64,000 nucleotides of DNA from Paraplanobispora siamensis. GTDB lineage: Bacteria; Actinomycetota; Actinomycetes; Streptosporangiales; Streptosporangiaceae. The position numbers and the translations under genes were made by a program. Under the pieces are notes generated by a model, which worked only from the letters and a program-made list of their open reading frames with translations, did no database searches and was not told the DNA's origin. Shown piece by piece: positions 8,672 to 17,239 of the stretch (within the stretch, counting starts at the first letter, position 1; each line of letters starts with the position of its first letter). The DNA lies in contig NZ_BOOJ01000033.1 in assembly GCF_016863175.1 (NCBI RefSeq), positions 140,263 to 204,262 on the forward strand, read 5' to 3'.

Positions 8672-10090
8672 ATGGCGATCGACGTGGGGGCCGGATCCGT
8701 CCGGCGGGTGAGGTCCATCCCTATGCGCAGGACCGTGCGCAGGCTCATGCACGACCCGGCGGGCGCGCTGCTGGAGTTCGCGCGGGAGGCCGAGGGCCAG
8801 GTCGTCCGGCTGAATCTCGGCCCGTTCCGGCCCTACCTGGTGACCCACCCCGACCACGTCCAGCAGGTGATGCGCCTGGAGTGGACGAACTACCAGCGGG
8901 TGGGGATGTTCTGGCGGCCGCTGGAGCGGCTGTTCGGCCACGGCATCATGAGTGACGGCGAACACTGGCGCACCAGCCGGGCGATCCTGCAGCCCCTGTT
9001 CACCACGAGGTACATCGCCACGCTCGCCGAGGAGATGGCCGCCCGCGTGGCCGGGCGCATCGAGGAGTGGGACGAGCACGCCCGGACCGGGCGGGACATC
9101 GACGCCACCACCGAGATGTCGGGCATCATCACCTACATCGTCAACCGGGTGCTGTTCGGGGACAAGCTGAGCCGGCAGGACGCCGAGCGCATCATCCCCG
9201 CCATCGACCTGGTGTCCCACTCGCTCGTCTACCGCTTCCTCATGCCGTTCATGCCCTACTTCATCAGGATCCCGCGTGACCGGGCCTGCCTGAGGGGCAT
9301 CAAGCAGATCGACGACGTGGTGTACCCGGTCGTTCGCGAGGCGATGGCCCACCCCGACGACAACCTCGACATCGTCTCCGTGCTCTGCCGCTTCACCGAC
9401 GAGAACGGCGAGCGGCTCACCGCCAAGCAGATCCGCGACGCCCTGGTGAGCGTGTACACCGCCGCGTCGGAGACCACCGCGATGATCCTCACCTGGCTGT
9501 GGCTGCTGCTGGACGGGCACCCGGACATCGCGGCCCGGCTCCAGGCGGAGATCGACGAGGTGGTGGGGGACGGGCCCGCCCGCGCCGAGCATGTCCCGCA
9601 GCTCGCCTACACGCGGATGGTCCTGCTGGAATCCTTGCGGCTGTACCCGTCGGGCTGGCTGGTGCCCCGGCACGTCATGGAGGACGCGGAGATCGGCGGT
9701 GTGCGGATCAAACGCGGTTCGACGGTGCTGATCACTCCCTACGCCACGCAGCGGCTGGAGGAGTTCTGGGAGCGCCCCGACGAGTTCGACCCCGAGCGGT
9801 TCGCATCGGAGAAGACCGCAGGCGGGGAGCGCCGGCACCGCTATTCCTACTTCCCCTTCGGCGGCGGCCCGCACAAGTGCCTGGGCGAGCACCTGTTCTA
9901 CGTCGAGGCGCCGCTCATCGTGGCCTCCATCCTCAGCCGCTTCCGCCTGTCGGTGCGTACTCCGGGGCCGTACACCGTGGCCTGGGCCGCCTCGCTGCGC
10001 CCCAAGGGAAGGATCGAGCTGGGCGTGTCCTTCGCCCGGCGCGGCCGGAGCGCCGTGGCCGGACACGATCGGAGCGCGGTCGCCCGATGA
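8672..10090 (+). CDS. cytochrome P450, predicted terpenoid oxidase
   Basis: This 472-residue P450 has the I-helix 'AASETT' motif (Glu267-Thr268), the K-helix ExxR (Glu320-Arg323 in 'ESLRLYP'), 'RPDEFDPERF', and the haem loop 'FGGGPHKCLG' with the Cys403 ligand. Its length and the 'PERF' region resemble E-class bacterial P450s such as the PtlI type that oxidise terpenes. No signal or membrane anchor is seen, so it should be soluble and rely on separate redox partners; none is encoded in the window. ATG at 8672 has GGGAGA eight nt upstream. Its stop overlaps the start of the terpene synthase (ATGA), which is the main reason to propose the terpene product as substrate. Some conservons also include a P450, so a link to the downstream cvn genes is possible. 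Confidence 0.93.
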   Translation: MAIDVGAGSVRRVRSIPMRRTVRRLMHDPAGALLEFAREAEGQVVRLNLGPFRPYLVTHPDHVQQVMRLEWTNYQRVGMFWRPLERLFGHGIMSDGEHWRTSRAILQPLFTTRYIATLAEEMAARVAGRIEEWDEHARTGRDIDATTEMSGIITYIVNRVLFGDKLSRQDAERIIPAIDLVSHSLVYRFLMPFMPYFIRIPRDRACLRGIKQIDDVVYPVVREAMAHPDDNLDIVSVLCRFTDENGERLTAKQIRDALVSVYTAASETTAMILTWLWLLLDGHPDIAARLQAEIDEVVGDGPARAEHVPQLAYTRMVLLESLRLYPSGWLVPRHVMEDAEIGGVRIKRGSTVLITPYATQRLEEFWERPDEFDPERFASEKTAGGERRHRYSYFPFGGGPHKCLGEHLFYVEAPLIVASILSRFRLSVRTPGPYTVAWAASLRPKGRIELGVSFARRGRSAVAGHDRSAVAR

Positions 10091-10971
10091 CGATCCAGCC
10101 CGATCCCGCCGCCCGGCCGACGGCGGCGGAGTGCGGAACGATCTGCGCCGGCGCCGGCCGCTCCCAGCGGGACATGCGCGAGTGGGCCAAGACCTATCCG
10201 GACCTGTTCTCCGCCAAGCCGTTCGACGCCGCCCTGTACAGCACGCTCTCACTGGCCATGGCCTTCAGCGGCCCGTGGTTCACCCCCGACCAGCTGCGGA
10301 TGGCGAACAAGACCTCCCTGTGGGCGTTCGGCCTGGACTGGCTGGTCGACTACGCCGCCACCTCGCGGGCCGAGGTGGAGGACATCGCCCGGCGGTGCCT
10401 GGACGTGGCGGCCGGCGCCCCGCCCTTCCCCGGCGACGACCTCACGCGCATGCTCGCCGACGTCCGCGACGAGCTCGCCGCCTCACCGGCCTTCGCGGCG
10501 CTCGGGCCGGTCTGGCGCGACGAGCTCAGGTGCATGCTGGAGGGGATGCTCGCGGAGTGGCGCTGGAAGGCCGACGGGGTCACGCCGACCCTGGACGAAT
10601 ATCTCGACAACGCCGACAACCTGGGCTTCTCCTTCGCCTTCACCGCCCACTGGATCCACGTCACCGGTCAGGACCCGGTCGCCGGCATCGGACCGCTGCG
10701 CGAGGCGGGCCGGGCCGTGCAGCGGGTCATCCGCCTCCTCAACGACCTGGGCACCTACGAGCGGGACGTCGCCTGGGGCGACCTCAACGCCCTGCTGCTG
10801 GGCGCCGGCCGCGAGGAGGTGGAGCGGCGGGTCGCCGAGCTCGCCGCCGGGGCCCGCGAGCTGCTCGCCCCGCTGCGCGGCGCCCACCCGGGACTGGCCG
10901 CCTACATGGAGCGGCAGATGGACTTCTGCGCGGGGTTCTACCAGGTGGGCGACTACTGGGGGACGCTGTGA
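10087..10971 (+). CDS. class I terpene synthase
   Basis: The ATG at 10087 overlaps the P450 stop by four nt; the product has 294 residues. Two metal-binding motifs typical of class I terpene synthases are visible: an aspartate pair D84-W-L-V-D88 in 'FGLDWLVDYA' (a relaxed DDxxxD) and an NSE-type motif N219-D-L-G-T223-Y-E-R-D227. The enzyme should ionise an allylic diphosphate with Mg2+ and cyclise it. Because a class II cyclase follows with another stop/start overlap, the likely substrate is the bicyclic diphosphate made by that enzyme, giving a labdane-like diterpene or drimane-like sesquiterpene. That order of reactions is inferred from gene context. No prenyl diphosphate synthase is present locally. 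Confidence 0.88.
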   Translation: MTIQPDPAARPTAAECGTICAGAGRSQRDMREWAKTYPDLFSAKPFDAALYSTLSLAMAFSGPWFTPDQLRMANKTSLWAFGLDWLVDYAATSRAEVEDIARRCLDVAAGAPPFPGDDLTRMLADVRDELAASPAFAALGPVWRDELRCMLEGMLAEWRWKADGVTPTLDEYLDNADNLGFSFAFTAHWIHVTGQDPVAGIGPLREAGRAVQRVIRLLNDLGTYERDVAWGDLNALLLGAGREEVERRVAELAAGARELLAPLRGAHPGLAAYMERQMDFCAGFYQVGDYWGTL

Positions 10972-12815
10972 GCCGTACGGGCCTGCCCGTCGGATCCACC
11001 GATGCCCCGGTCCGGCCGTCCGCGCCTGCCGGGGCGCCCGGATCGGAGGCTCCGCCGGGGGCGGGCGGTCCGAGGACTGACGTGGTCGCGGAGGCGGGCG
11101 GACCGGGAGCCGGCGTGGTCGCGGAGGCCCGGGAGCTGGTGGCCGGGCTGCTGGCCGAGCCCTGGGGCCGGGTGTCGGCCTCGCCGTACGAGACGGGCCG
11201 GGTGGTGAGCCTGGCCCCGTGGCTGGCGGGCCACGCCGGCCGGGTCGACTACCTGCTCGACGCCCAGCGCGCGGACGGCGCCTGGGGCCCGCCCGGCGGG
11301 TACGCCCTGGTGCCCACCCTGAGCGCGGTCGAGGCGCTGCTGGCCGAGCTGCGGCGCGAGGCCTCCCACGCCGATCCCGGACTCCTGGCCAAGGCCGCCG
11401 CCCGCGGGCTGGAAGCCCTCCAGGAGGGACCGTACGGCGGCACGCCCCTGCCGGACCTGCCGGCGATCGAGCTGATCGTGCCGTCCCTGCTGGACTTGAT
11501 CGAAGGCCACCTCGAGGCCGGGCTGCCCGGCGAGGGCCGTCCCGGGGGCCGTGGACCGGAGCTGCCGCCGGGCATGGGCAAGGCCAGGCTGACGTCGGTC
11601 CGGGCCCTGCTGGCCTCCGGCGCGGCGGTCCCGCAGAAGCTGGTGCACGCACTGGAGATCGCGGGCCACGAGGCGGCGGCCGCCTGCGGGGTCGCCCCCA
11701 CCCCGATGCCCGGCGCGATGGCGGCCGTCGGCGCCTCACCCGCCGCGAGCGCCGCCTGGCTGGCCGCGCGGTACGGCGCGCGGGAGCAGGCGTCCGTGCA
11801 CGAGGCCACGCCGTACGGCTCGCAGGATCGGCGGGCGGCGGACGGTGCCGTACCGGACGGTCCGGAGCGGTCGGAGCGGGAGGCCGCGGTCCGGCGGTAT
11901 CTGGAGGCGGTGGTGGCGCGCTCCGGCGGGCCGGTGCCCTGCGCCTTCCCGATCACCCTGTTCGAGCGCGGGTGGACGCTGAGCTGGCTGCGGCGTGCCG
12001 GGGTCCCGGTGGACGTGCCGCCCGAGCTGGCGGCGAGCCTGCGGGAGGCGCTGGCCCCCGAGGGGGCGGCCACCGGGCCGGGGCTGCCGGCCGACGCCGA
12101 CACCACCTCCGTCGCGCTGCACGCTCTGGCGCTGCTCGGTGAGCCGCACGAGCCCCGGGGGCTGTGGTCGTTCGAGACGGAGACCCACTTCTGCACCTGG
12201 CGCGGGGAGGAGGGGATGTCCCCGACGACCAACGCGCACGTCCTGGACGCCTTCGGGGAGTACGTGCGGCGCCGCGGCGGGGAGCCCCGCCACACGGCCG
12301 TCGTGGCCAAGCTGTCGGCCTGGCTGCGCGGTCTCCAGCGGGGTGACGGGAGCTGGCCGGACCGCTGGCACGCCTCGCCGTACTACGCCACGGCCTGCTG
12401 CGCGATCGCGCTGCACGAGTTCGGCGGCCCCGAGTCGGCGGGCGCGGTGGGACGCGCGGTGGACTGGGTGCTCGGCGGTCAGCGTCCGGACGGGTCGTGG
12501 GGCCGGTGGGAGGGCACCGCCGAGGAGACCGCCTACGCGCTGCAGACCCTGCTGCTCACCGGCTCGCCCGCCGGGTCGCCGGCCACGTCGCTCGCGGGAG
12601 CGCTCACCGGCGCACCGGCGGGGGACCGGCCGGGGCCGCGGGATGCCGTGGAGCGCGGGTACCGCCGGCTGCTGGAGCTGCGTGACCGGCAGGCGCCGCC
12701 TCTGTGGGTCGACAAGGACCTGTACCTGCCGGTGACGATCGTCCGTGCGGCGGTGCTGGGGGCGCTCCATCTGACGGAGCGGACGCTGGCCTTACCAGAT
12801 TCTGACCCGCTCTGA
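10968..12815 (+). CDS. class II terpene cyclase (squalene-hopene/diterpene cyclase fold) with DADTT acid motif
   Basis: GTG at 10968 overlaps the terpene synthase stop (GTGA). The 615-residue product has the beta-gamma alpha-barrel family's QW-type repeats ('QRADGAWGP', 'QRGDGSWPDRW', 'QRPDGSWGRWEG') and a catalytic acid motif D376-A-D378-T-T-S, where classical class II diterpene cyclases have DxDD. Asp378 would protonate the terminal double bond of an intact prenyl diphosphate. I recall DxDTT variants from class II sesquiterpene (drimenyl diphosphate) cyclases, so farnesyl diphosphate must be considered beside geranylgeranyl diphosphate; sequence alone does not settle this. Residues 1-45 are an unconserved Pro/Ala/Gly leader with a short internal repeat (VVAEAGGPGAG-VVAEA). 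It is the last gene of the operon. Confidence 0.88.
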   Translation: MSRTGLPVGSTDAPVRPSAPAGAPGSEAPPGAGGPRTDVVAEAGGPGAGVVAEARELVAGLLAEPWGRVSASPYETGRVVSLAPWLAGHAGRVDYLLDAQRADGAWGPPGGYALVPTLSAVEALLAELRREASHADPGLLAKAAARGLEALQEGPYGGTPLPDLPAIELIVPSLLDLIEGHLEAGLPGEGRPGGRGPELPPGMGKARLTSVRALLASGAAVPQKLVHALEIAGHEAAAACGVAPTPMPGAMAAVGASPAASAAWLAARYGAREQASVHEATPYGSQDRRAADGAVPDGPERSEREAAVRRYLEAVVARSGGPVPCAFPITLFERGWTLSWLRRAGVPVDVPPELAASLREALAPEGAATGPGLPADADTTSVALHALALLGEPHEPRGLWSFETETHFCTWRGEEGMSPTTNAHVLDAFGEYVRRRGGEPRHTAVVAKLSAWLRGLQRGDGSWPDRWHASPYYATACCAIALHEFGGPESAGAVGRAVDWVLGGQRPDGSWGRWEGTAEETAYALQTLLLTGSPAGSPATSLAGALTGAPAGDRPGPRDAVERGYRRLLELRDRQAPPLWVDKDLYLPVTIVRAAVLGALHLTERTLALPDSDPL

Positions 12816-13011
12816 AAATCCACCGTAAACCTACAAAAGGGACAGAAGGCATCATTCATTCCCCTCTGCCTTGAGTGTGTTTATGGACATTGCTAGGGTT
12901 CGGCGGGTGTGAGGTGGGATATCCCGCTGAGCCGTGACTTGTGTTGGCTATTCGGCACATTTGCCGATTGCTGAAATTGCTCGCTCTTTTCCTGTTCTCG
13001 GGGTGGATGCC
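12816..13011 (+). promoter_or_regulatory. intergenic region before the conservon
   Basis: This 196-nt, AT-richer gap has AAGGCA and TGCCTT arms around 12846-12872 that could form a weak hairpin after the cyclase gene. A TAGGGT element near 12894 could be a -10 for the conservon. It is unclear whether transcription from the terpenoid operon reads through. Confidence 0.35.
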
Positions 13012-15609
13012 ATGCGCTTGCGCAACGCGCGCTTGCGGACCAAGGTCACGGCGCTTCTGGTGTCACTCACCGCACTCTGGGCATTCACCGCCTGGGTAAC
13101 CGTCCGTGACGGTGTGAACATGCTGGGCGTGGCCACGCTCAACTCCGATGTGGCCGAGCCCGGCGAGCGGCTCATCGTCGAACTGCAGGCCGAGCGCAGA
13201 CTCACCGCGATCATGCTCGGCGAGCCGGGAACGGAGGCCCGGTCGGAGGCGCTGACCGCTCAGCGCAAACGCACCAACGAGGCCGGCGCCGACTTCCGCA
13301 GGCGCACCTCCTCCAACGGCGTGGAGTTGCTGGGGAGCGCGGCCCTCGATCGCCGCATCGCCGAGACCATCCGGTTGCTGGACGGCCTGGAGGCCATGCG
13401 AAAGGCGATCGACGACGGCCGCGCGGACCGCACCCGGACGATCGCGGCGTTCACCGGCGTCGTCGACGCCGTCTTCCGCGTCTACGACTCGCTGGCCACG
13501 CTGGACGACGACGAACTCGCCAAGGACACCCGGACGCTCATCACGATGAACCGGGCCCGTGACATGCTGGCCCAGGAGGACGCCCTGGTGATGGGCGCCC
13601 TGACCGCCGGACGGTTCAGCGACGACGACCGCGTCCGCTTCACGCAGATCGTCGGCACCCGGCGCTTCATGCTCGGCCAGGCGGTGGCGGAGCTGCCGGC
13701 CGCCGACCAGGACGCCTACCGCAAGATGGCCGACAGCCAGCAGTTCGTCCGGCTGGCCGCCATGGAGGACCTGCTCATCGAGAACCGGAACGCGGTGGCG
13801 CTCGGGCTGGTCGACGCGGTCAAGTGGAGCGGCGACGCCCAGCCCGCGCTGTCGAGGTTCGCGCAGACCGTGCTCACCGCCGGCAGCGGCGTGGTGGAGC
13901 GCGCCGTGCCGGTGGCCACCGGCGTCATCGTCCGGCTCGTGCTCGCCGGCGGCCTGGGCCTGGTCGCCGTCATCGCCTCGGTCGTCCTGGCCATCACCAC
14001 CGCCCGCGCACTGGTCCAGCAGCTGGAGAAGCTGCGGACCGCGGCCTGGGAGCTGGCCGACAAGCGGCTGCCCGGCGTGGTGGACCGCATCGGCCACGGC
14101 GAGCACGTGGACGTGGCCGCCGAGGCGCCGCCGCTGGAGTTCGGCGACGACCAGATCGGCCAGGTCGGCAGGGCCTTCAACGCCGTCCAGCAGACCGCGA
14201 TCAAGGTGGCCGCCGAGCAGGCCCAGCTCCGGCGCGACATCGCCGACATCCTGCGCAACCTCGCCCGCCGCACCCAGGGCCTCGTGCACCGCCAGCTGAA
14301 CGTGCTGGACGCCATGGAGCGGCGCGAGCAGGACCCGCAGGAGCTGCGGGACCTGTTCCGGCTGGACCACCTGGCCACCCGCATGCGCCGCTACGCGGAG
14401 AACCTCCTCGTCCTGTCGGGGGCGGCCCCGGGCCGCGCCTGGCGGGAGGCGGTCCCGATGCTCGACGTGGTGCGCGGCGCACTGGCCGAGATCGAGGACT
14501 ACACCCGGGTGGACGTGCTGCCCATGGGCGAGGTGTCGCTGGACGGCCGGGCCGTCGGCGACGTCATCCACCTGGTGGCCGAACTGGTCGAGAACGCCGC
14601 CTCCTTCTCGCCGCCCTACACGACGGTCAAGGTCAGCGGGAGCGTCGTGGCCCACGGGTACGCGGTGGAGATCGAGGACCGGGGCCTGGGCATGGGCCCG
14701 CAGGACATCGCCGCGGCCAACGAGCGCATCGCCAACCCGCCGGAGCTCAAGCTGTCGGGCAACGCCCGCCTGGGACTGTACGTGGTCAGCCGCCTGGCCG
14801 AACGGCACGGCATCAGGGTGACGTTCAAGGCCTCGCCGTACGGCGGCACGACCGTCATCGTCCTGATCCCGCAGGGGCTGATCAGCGACGGCGGCGTCCC
14901 CGCCGGAGAGGGCGTCCCCGGCACGCGGCCCGCGGAGCCGGCCGTGGCCGCCGCCCGCGCGGAGACCCTCCGGACCCACGCGGACGCCGCCCACGCCCGT
15001 CCGGCGGTCGCGGAAGGAGTCCGTCCGGCGGTCGGGGAGGGCGCCCGTACGGCGCTCGCCCAGCCGCCCCCGCAGCCCGCCGAGGTGCCCGGCCGGGCCC
15101 CGCACCCGCACCCGGGCACGGGCACGGCGCCGGCGTACGTGAGGCCGGAGGCGCCGATGACCACGGCGTCGGTGAATTCGGAGGTGCCGGCGATGACGGC
15201 GCACGTGAACCCGCAGACGCCGATGGCCACGGCGCACGTGGGCCCGGAGGGGCCGGCGGCGTCCGGGCCCGCTCCCGGGCCGGTCCAGGGAGGGAACGTG
15301 AGCGCGGAGTCCGTACCGGCGCCACCGGCGTCGGCGCCGTCGATCATGCCGGTGCCCGACACCAGCCACACCCCCGGCGGCCTGCCGAGGCGCGTGCCCC
15401 AGACCCACCTCGCCGAGCCCCTGCGCGAGCAGGAGGCCGTGCCCCCGCCGGCGCAGGAGGAGGGCGGGGACGACGACGAGCGCTCGCCGGAGGAGATCCG
15501 CGCGGCCTTCTCCTCCTTCCAGGCCGGCACCCGCCGGGGCCGCTCCGAGGCGGCGCAGCTGCTGATCGAGGGGGGTGACCGCGCGCAGGACGATCGGCCA
15601 CCCATGTGA
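13012..15609 (+). CDS. cvnA: conservon sensor-kinase-like protein CvnA (NIT and HATPase domains)
   Basis: I chose ATG at 13012 (GGGGTGG upstream, followed directly by a basic stretch and the first membrane span); a longer frame from GTG 12934 exists but adds an unlikely leader. The 865-residue protein has a membrane span at about 15-34, an outer helical nitrate/nitrite-sensing-type domain, a second span at about 304-328, a HAMP-like linker, a dimerisation helix region ('RLDHLATRMRRYAENLLVLSG') and a HATPase domain at about 510-625 ('ELVENAASFSP', 'EDRGLGMG', 'GLYVVSRLAERHGI'). The tail from about 625 to 865 is disordered and contains 11-residue repeats. In Streptomyces, CvnA proteins form a membrane complex with CvnB, C and D, thought to act like an archaic G-protein-coupled receptor; the signal is unknown. 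Confidence 0.92.
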   Translation: MRLRNARLRTKVTALLVSLTALWAFTAWVTVRDGVNMLGVATLNSDVAEPGERLIVELQAERRLTAIMLGEPGTEARSEALTAQRKRTNEAGADFRRRTSSNGVELLGSAALDRRIAETIRLLDGLEAMRKAIDDGRADRTRTIAAFTGVVDAVFRVYDSLATLDDDELAKDTRTLITMNRARDMLAQEDALVMGALTAGRFSDDDRVRFTQIVGTRRFMLGQAVAELPAADQDAYRKMADSQQFVRLAAMEDLLIENRNAVALGLVDAVKWSGDAQPALSRFAQTVLTAGSGVVERAVPVATGVIVRLVLAGGLGLVAVIASVVLAITTARALVQQLEKLRTAAWELADKRLPGVVDRIGHGEHVDVAAEAPPLEFGDDQIGQVGRAFNAVQQTAIKVAAEQAQLRRDIADILRNLARRTQGLVHRQLNVLDAMERREQDPQELRDLFRLDHLATRMRRYAENLLVLSGAAPGRAWREAVPMLDVVRGALAEIEDYTRVDVLPMGEVSLDGRAVGDVIHLVAELVENAASFSPPYTTVKVSGSVVAHGYAVEIEDRGLGMGPQDIAAANERIANPPELKLSGNARLGLYVVSRLAERHGIRVTFKASPYGGTTVIVLIPQGLISDGGVPAGEGVPGTRPAEPAVAAARAETLRTHADAAHARPAVAEGVRPAVGEGARTALAQPPPQPAEVPGRAPHPHPGTGTAPAYVRPEAPMTTASVNSEVPAMTAHVNPQTPMATAHVGPEGPAASGPAPGPVQGGNVSAESVPAPPASAPSIMPVPDTSHTPGGLPRRVPQTHLAEPLREQEAVPPPAQEEGGDDDERSPEEIRAAFSSFQAGTRRGRSEAAQLLIEGGDRAQDDRPPM
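15148..15246 (+). repeat. three tandem 33-nt repeats in the cvnA tail (11-residue units)
   Basis: Units at 15148-15180, 15181-15213 and 15214-15246 encode EAPMTTASVNS, EVPAMTAHVNP and QTPMATAHVGP. They keep frame and a common x-P-M-x-T-A-x-V pattern. They lie in the disordered cytoplasmic tail after the HATPase domain and may vary in number between strains. Confidence 0.75.
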
Positions 15610-15697
15610 CCCCGGACGATGATCGCGATTCGCGCACGAGACCCCGCGCCGACGAGCCGCCGGAACCCGGTGGCGGCCGGCAGAAAGAGGACAACGA

Positions 15698-16129
15698 GTG
15701 GTGCAGGGAACAGGACCCGCCACCGATCTGGCCTGGTTGCTGGACGACCTGGTCACACGCGTGACGGAAGCCGAGCACGGAATCGTCTTCTCCACCGACG
15801 GCCTGCTGATGGCGGCCTCGGCGGGACTCGACCCCGCCGACGCCGAGCACCTGGCCGCGGTCGGCTCGGCCATCCAGAGCCTGGGCAGGGGGGTCAGCGA
15901 CCGGGTCAGGGGCGGCGCGGTGCGCCAGACCATCATCGAGATGCGCTCGGCGTACCTGATCGTGTCCACCGCGGGCAAGGGCGCCTGCCTGGCGGTGCTC
16001 TGCGCGGACGACGCCGACGTCGGCCTCGTCGCCTACGAGATGGCCATGCTCGTCACCCGGGTCGGCCAGTACCTCACCTCGCCCGCACGGACGGCGGGCT
16101 CCGCCGACGGGGGCGACGCTCTGCGATGA
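15698..16129 (+). CDS. cvnB: roadblock/LC7 domain protein CvnB
   Basis: This 143-residue protein is a single roadblock/LC7 domain ('LAWLLDDLVTRVTEAEHGIVFSTDGLLMAAS', 'VRQTIIEMRSAYLIVSTAGKGACLAVLC'). Such proteins act as regulators or scaffolds for small GTPases, here presumably CvnD. Start GTG at 15698 has AAAGAGG upstream; a second GTG follows directly. It sits 88 nt after cvnA and overlaps cvnC by four nt (ATGA). Confidence 0.93.
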   Translation: MVQGTGPATDLAWLLDDLVTRVTEAEHGIVFSTDGLLMAASAGLDPADAEHLAAVGSAIQSLGRGVSDRVRGGAVRQTIIEMRSAYLIVSTAGKGACLAVLCADDADVGLVAYEMAMLVTRVGQYLTSPARTAGSADGGDALR

Positions 16130-16512
16130 ACCCTCGCGACGAGCATCCCGACGCCCAGTGGATCGGCGAGGAGGCGGGACCGATCGTCCGGCCGTACGTC
16201 CTCACCCGCGGCCGGACCGAGCCCACCCGCGGCCGGTTCGACCTCATCACCCTGGCGGTCACCGTCCGCGCCCCGTCCCCCGGGGAGCTGGGCGTGACTC
16301 CGGAGTGCCACGCCATCCTGCGCCTGTGCCGGCAGCCGCAGTCGGTGGCGGAGATCGCGGCGCACGTCGACCTCCCGGCGGGCACCGTCCGCGTCCTGCT
16401 CAGCGACCTGCTCGACCACGGGCTCGTCACCCTGCAAGAACCACAGTCGGAGACGGACATGCAAGACGAGAGGATGTACAGGGCGGTGCTCGATGGACTC
16501 CGTGCGCTCTAG
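16126..16512 (+). CDS. cvnC: DUF742 protein CvnC
   Basis: ATG at 16126 overlaps the cvnB stop. The 128-residue product matches the DUF742 pattern: 'IVRPYVLTRGRTEPT', 'FDLITLAV', then a winged-helix-like part 'ECHAILRLCRQPQSVAEIAAHVDLPAGTVRVLLSDLLDHGLVTL'. DUF742 proteins occur almost only in conservons, between the roadblock protein and the GTPase; their exact role is not established. The 3' end overlaps cvnD by 20 nt. Confidence 0.93.
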   Translation: MNPRDEHPDAQWIGEEAGPIVRPYVLTRGRTEPTRGRFDLITLAVTVRAPSPGELGVTPECHAILRLCRQPQSVAEIAAHVDLPAGTVRVLLSDLLDHGLVTLQEPQSETDMQDERMYRAVLDGLRAL

Positions 16513-17119
16513 CCGCGCCGCCGGGCAGGCGGTCCTGCCCAAGGCGATCAAGATCCTGGTCGCCGGGGGCTTCGGGGCGGGCAAGACCACCCTGGTCGGC
16601 GCGGTCTCCGAGATCGAGCCGCTGCGCACCGAGGAGACGCTGACGGACCGCAGCGTCGGCGTCGACGACCTGTCGGGCGTGGAGGGCAAGGCCACCACGA
16701 CCGTCGCGATGGACTTCGGCCGCATCACCATCGGCGACGCCTACCGCCTCTACCTGTTCGGCACCCCGGGCCAGGAGCGCTTCTGGTTCCTCTGGGACGA
16801 GCTGGCGCTGGGCGCGCTGGGCGCGGTCGTGCTGGCCGACACCCGCAGGCTGGCCGACTGCTTCCCCTCCCTGGACTACTTCGAGCGCCGGCAGACGCCC
16901 TTCATCGTGGCGGTGAACTGCTTCGACGGCGCCCGCCGCTACGACCTGGACGAGGTACGGCTCGGGCTGACCCTCCCTCCCGACGTCCCGGTCATGCTCT
17001 GCGACGCGCGCAGGCGGGCCTCCGGCAAGGACGTCCTCATCACCCTGGTGGAGCACGCGATGAAGGTGCGGCTCGGCAAATCCCCCTCCGGCCCGGGGCA
17101 GCTGGAGACCATCAAGTAG
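16493..17119 (+). CDS. cvnD: conservon GTPase CvnD
   Basis: This 208-residue P-loop protein has 'GGFGAGKTT' at 25-33, the switch-type 'TTTVAMDFG', 'LYLFGTPGQERFWFLWDEL' (like G3 of Ras-type GTPases) and 'VAVNCFDG' where classical GTPases have NKxD; that variant is usual in CvnD. It would bind GTP and interact with CvnB and CvnA at the membrane. It starts inside the 3' end of cvnC, so all of cvnB, C and D are coupled. A hairpin at 17125-17146 follows, which probably ends the operon. Confidence 0.94.
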   Translation: MDSVRSSRAAGQAVLPKAIKILVAGGFGAGKTTLVGAVSEIEPLRTEETLTDRSVGVDDLSGVEGKATTTVAMDFGRITIGDAYRLYLFGTPGQERFWFLWDELALGALGAVVLADTRRLADCFPSLDYFERRQTPFIVAVNCFDGARRYDLDEVRLGLTLPPDVPVMLCDARRRASGKDVLITLVEHAMKVRLGKSPSGPGQLETIK

Positions 17120-17124
17120 GGATA

Positions 17125-17146
17125 TTTCTCTACCTTGGTGGAGAAA
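17125..17146 (+). terminator. inverted repeat after the conservon
   Basis: TTTCTCTACC (17125-17134) pairs with GGTGGAGAAA (17137-17146) with one G-U pair; the two-nt spacer means the inner pairs must open to form a loop. It is six nt after the cvnD stop. There is no T-tract on the plus strand, so terminator is likely but not certain. Confidence 0.55.
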
Positions 17147-17239
17147 AACACACCCGTCTGACAGGCGGGGTTCTAGCGCTGTGTGTTCGTCATGTCACCA
17201 TAACGGCGATCATGGAAGGACTGATGCGCGGAGACGCCC

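Noticed and set aside
13063..15978. 971-codon minus-strand frame antisense to cvnA
   Set aside because: Composed of Arg/Gly/His/Leu-rich shadow sequence; the plus strand gives a clear NIT/HATPase protein with operon structure.
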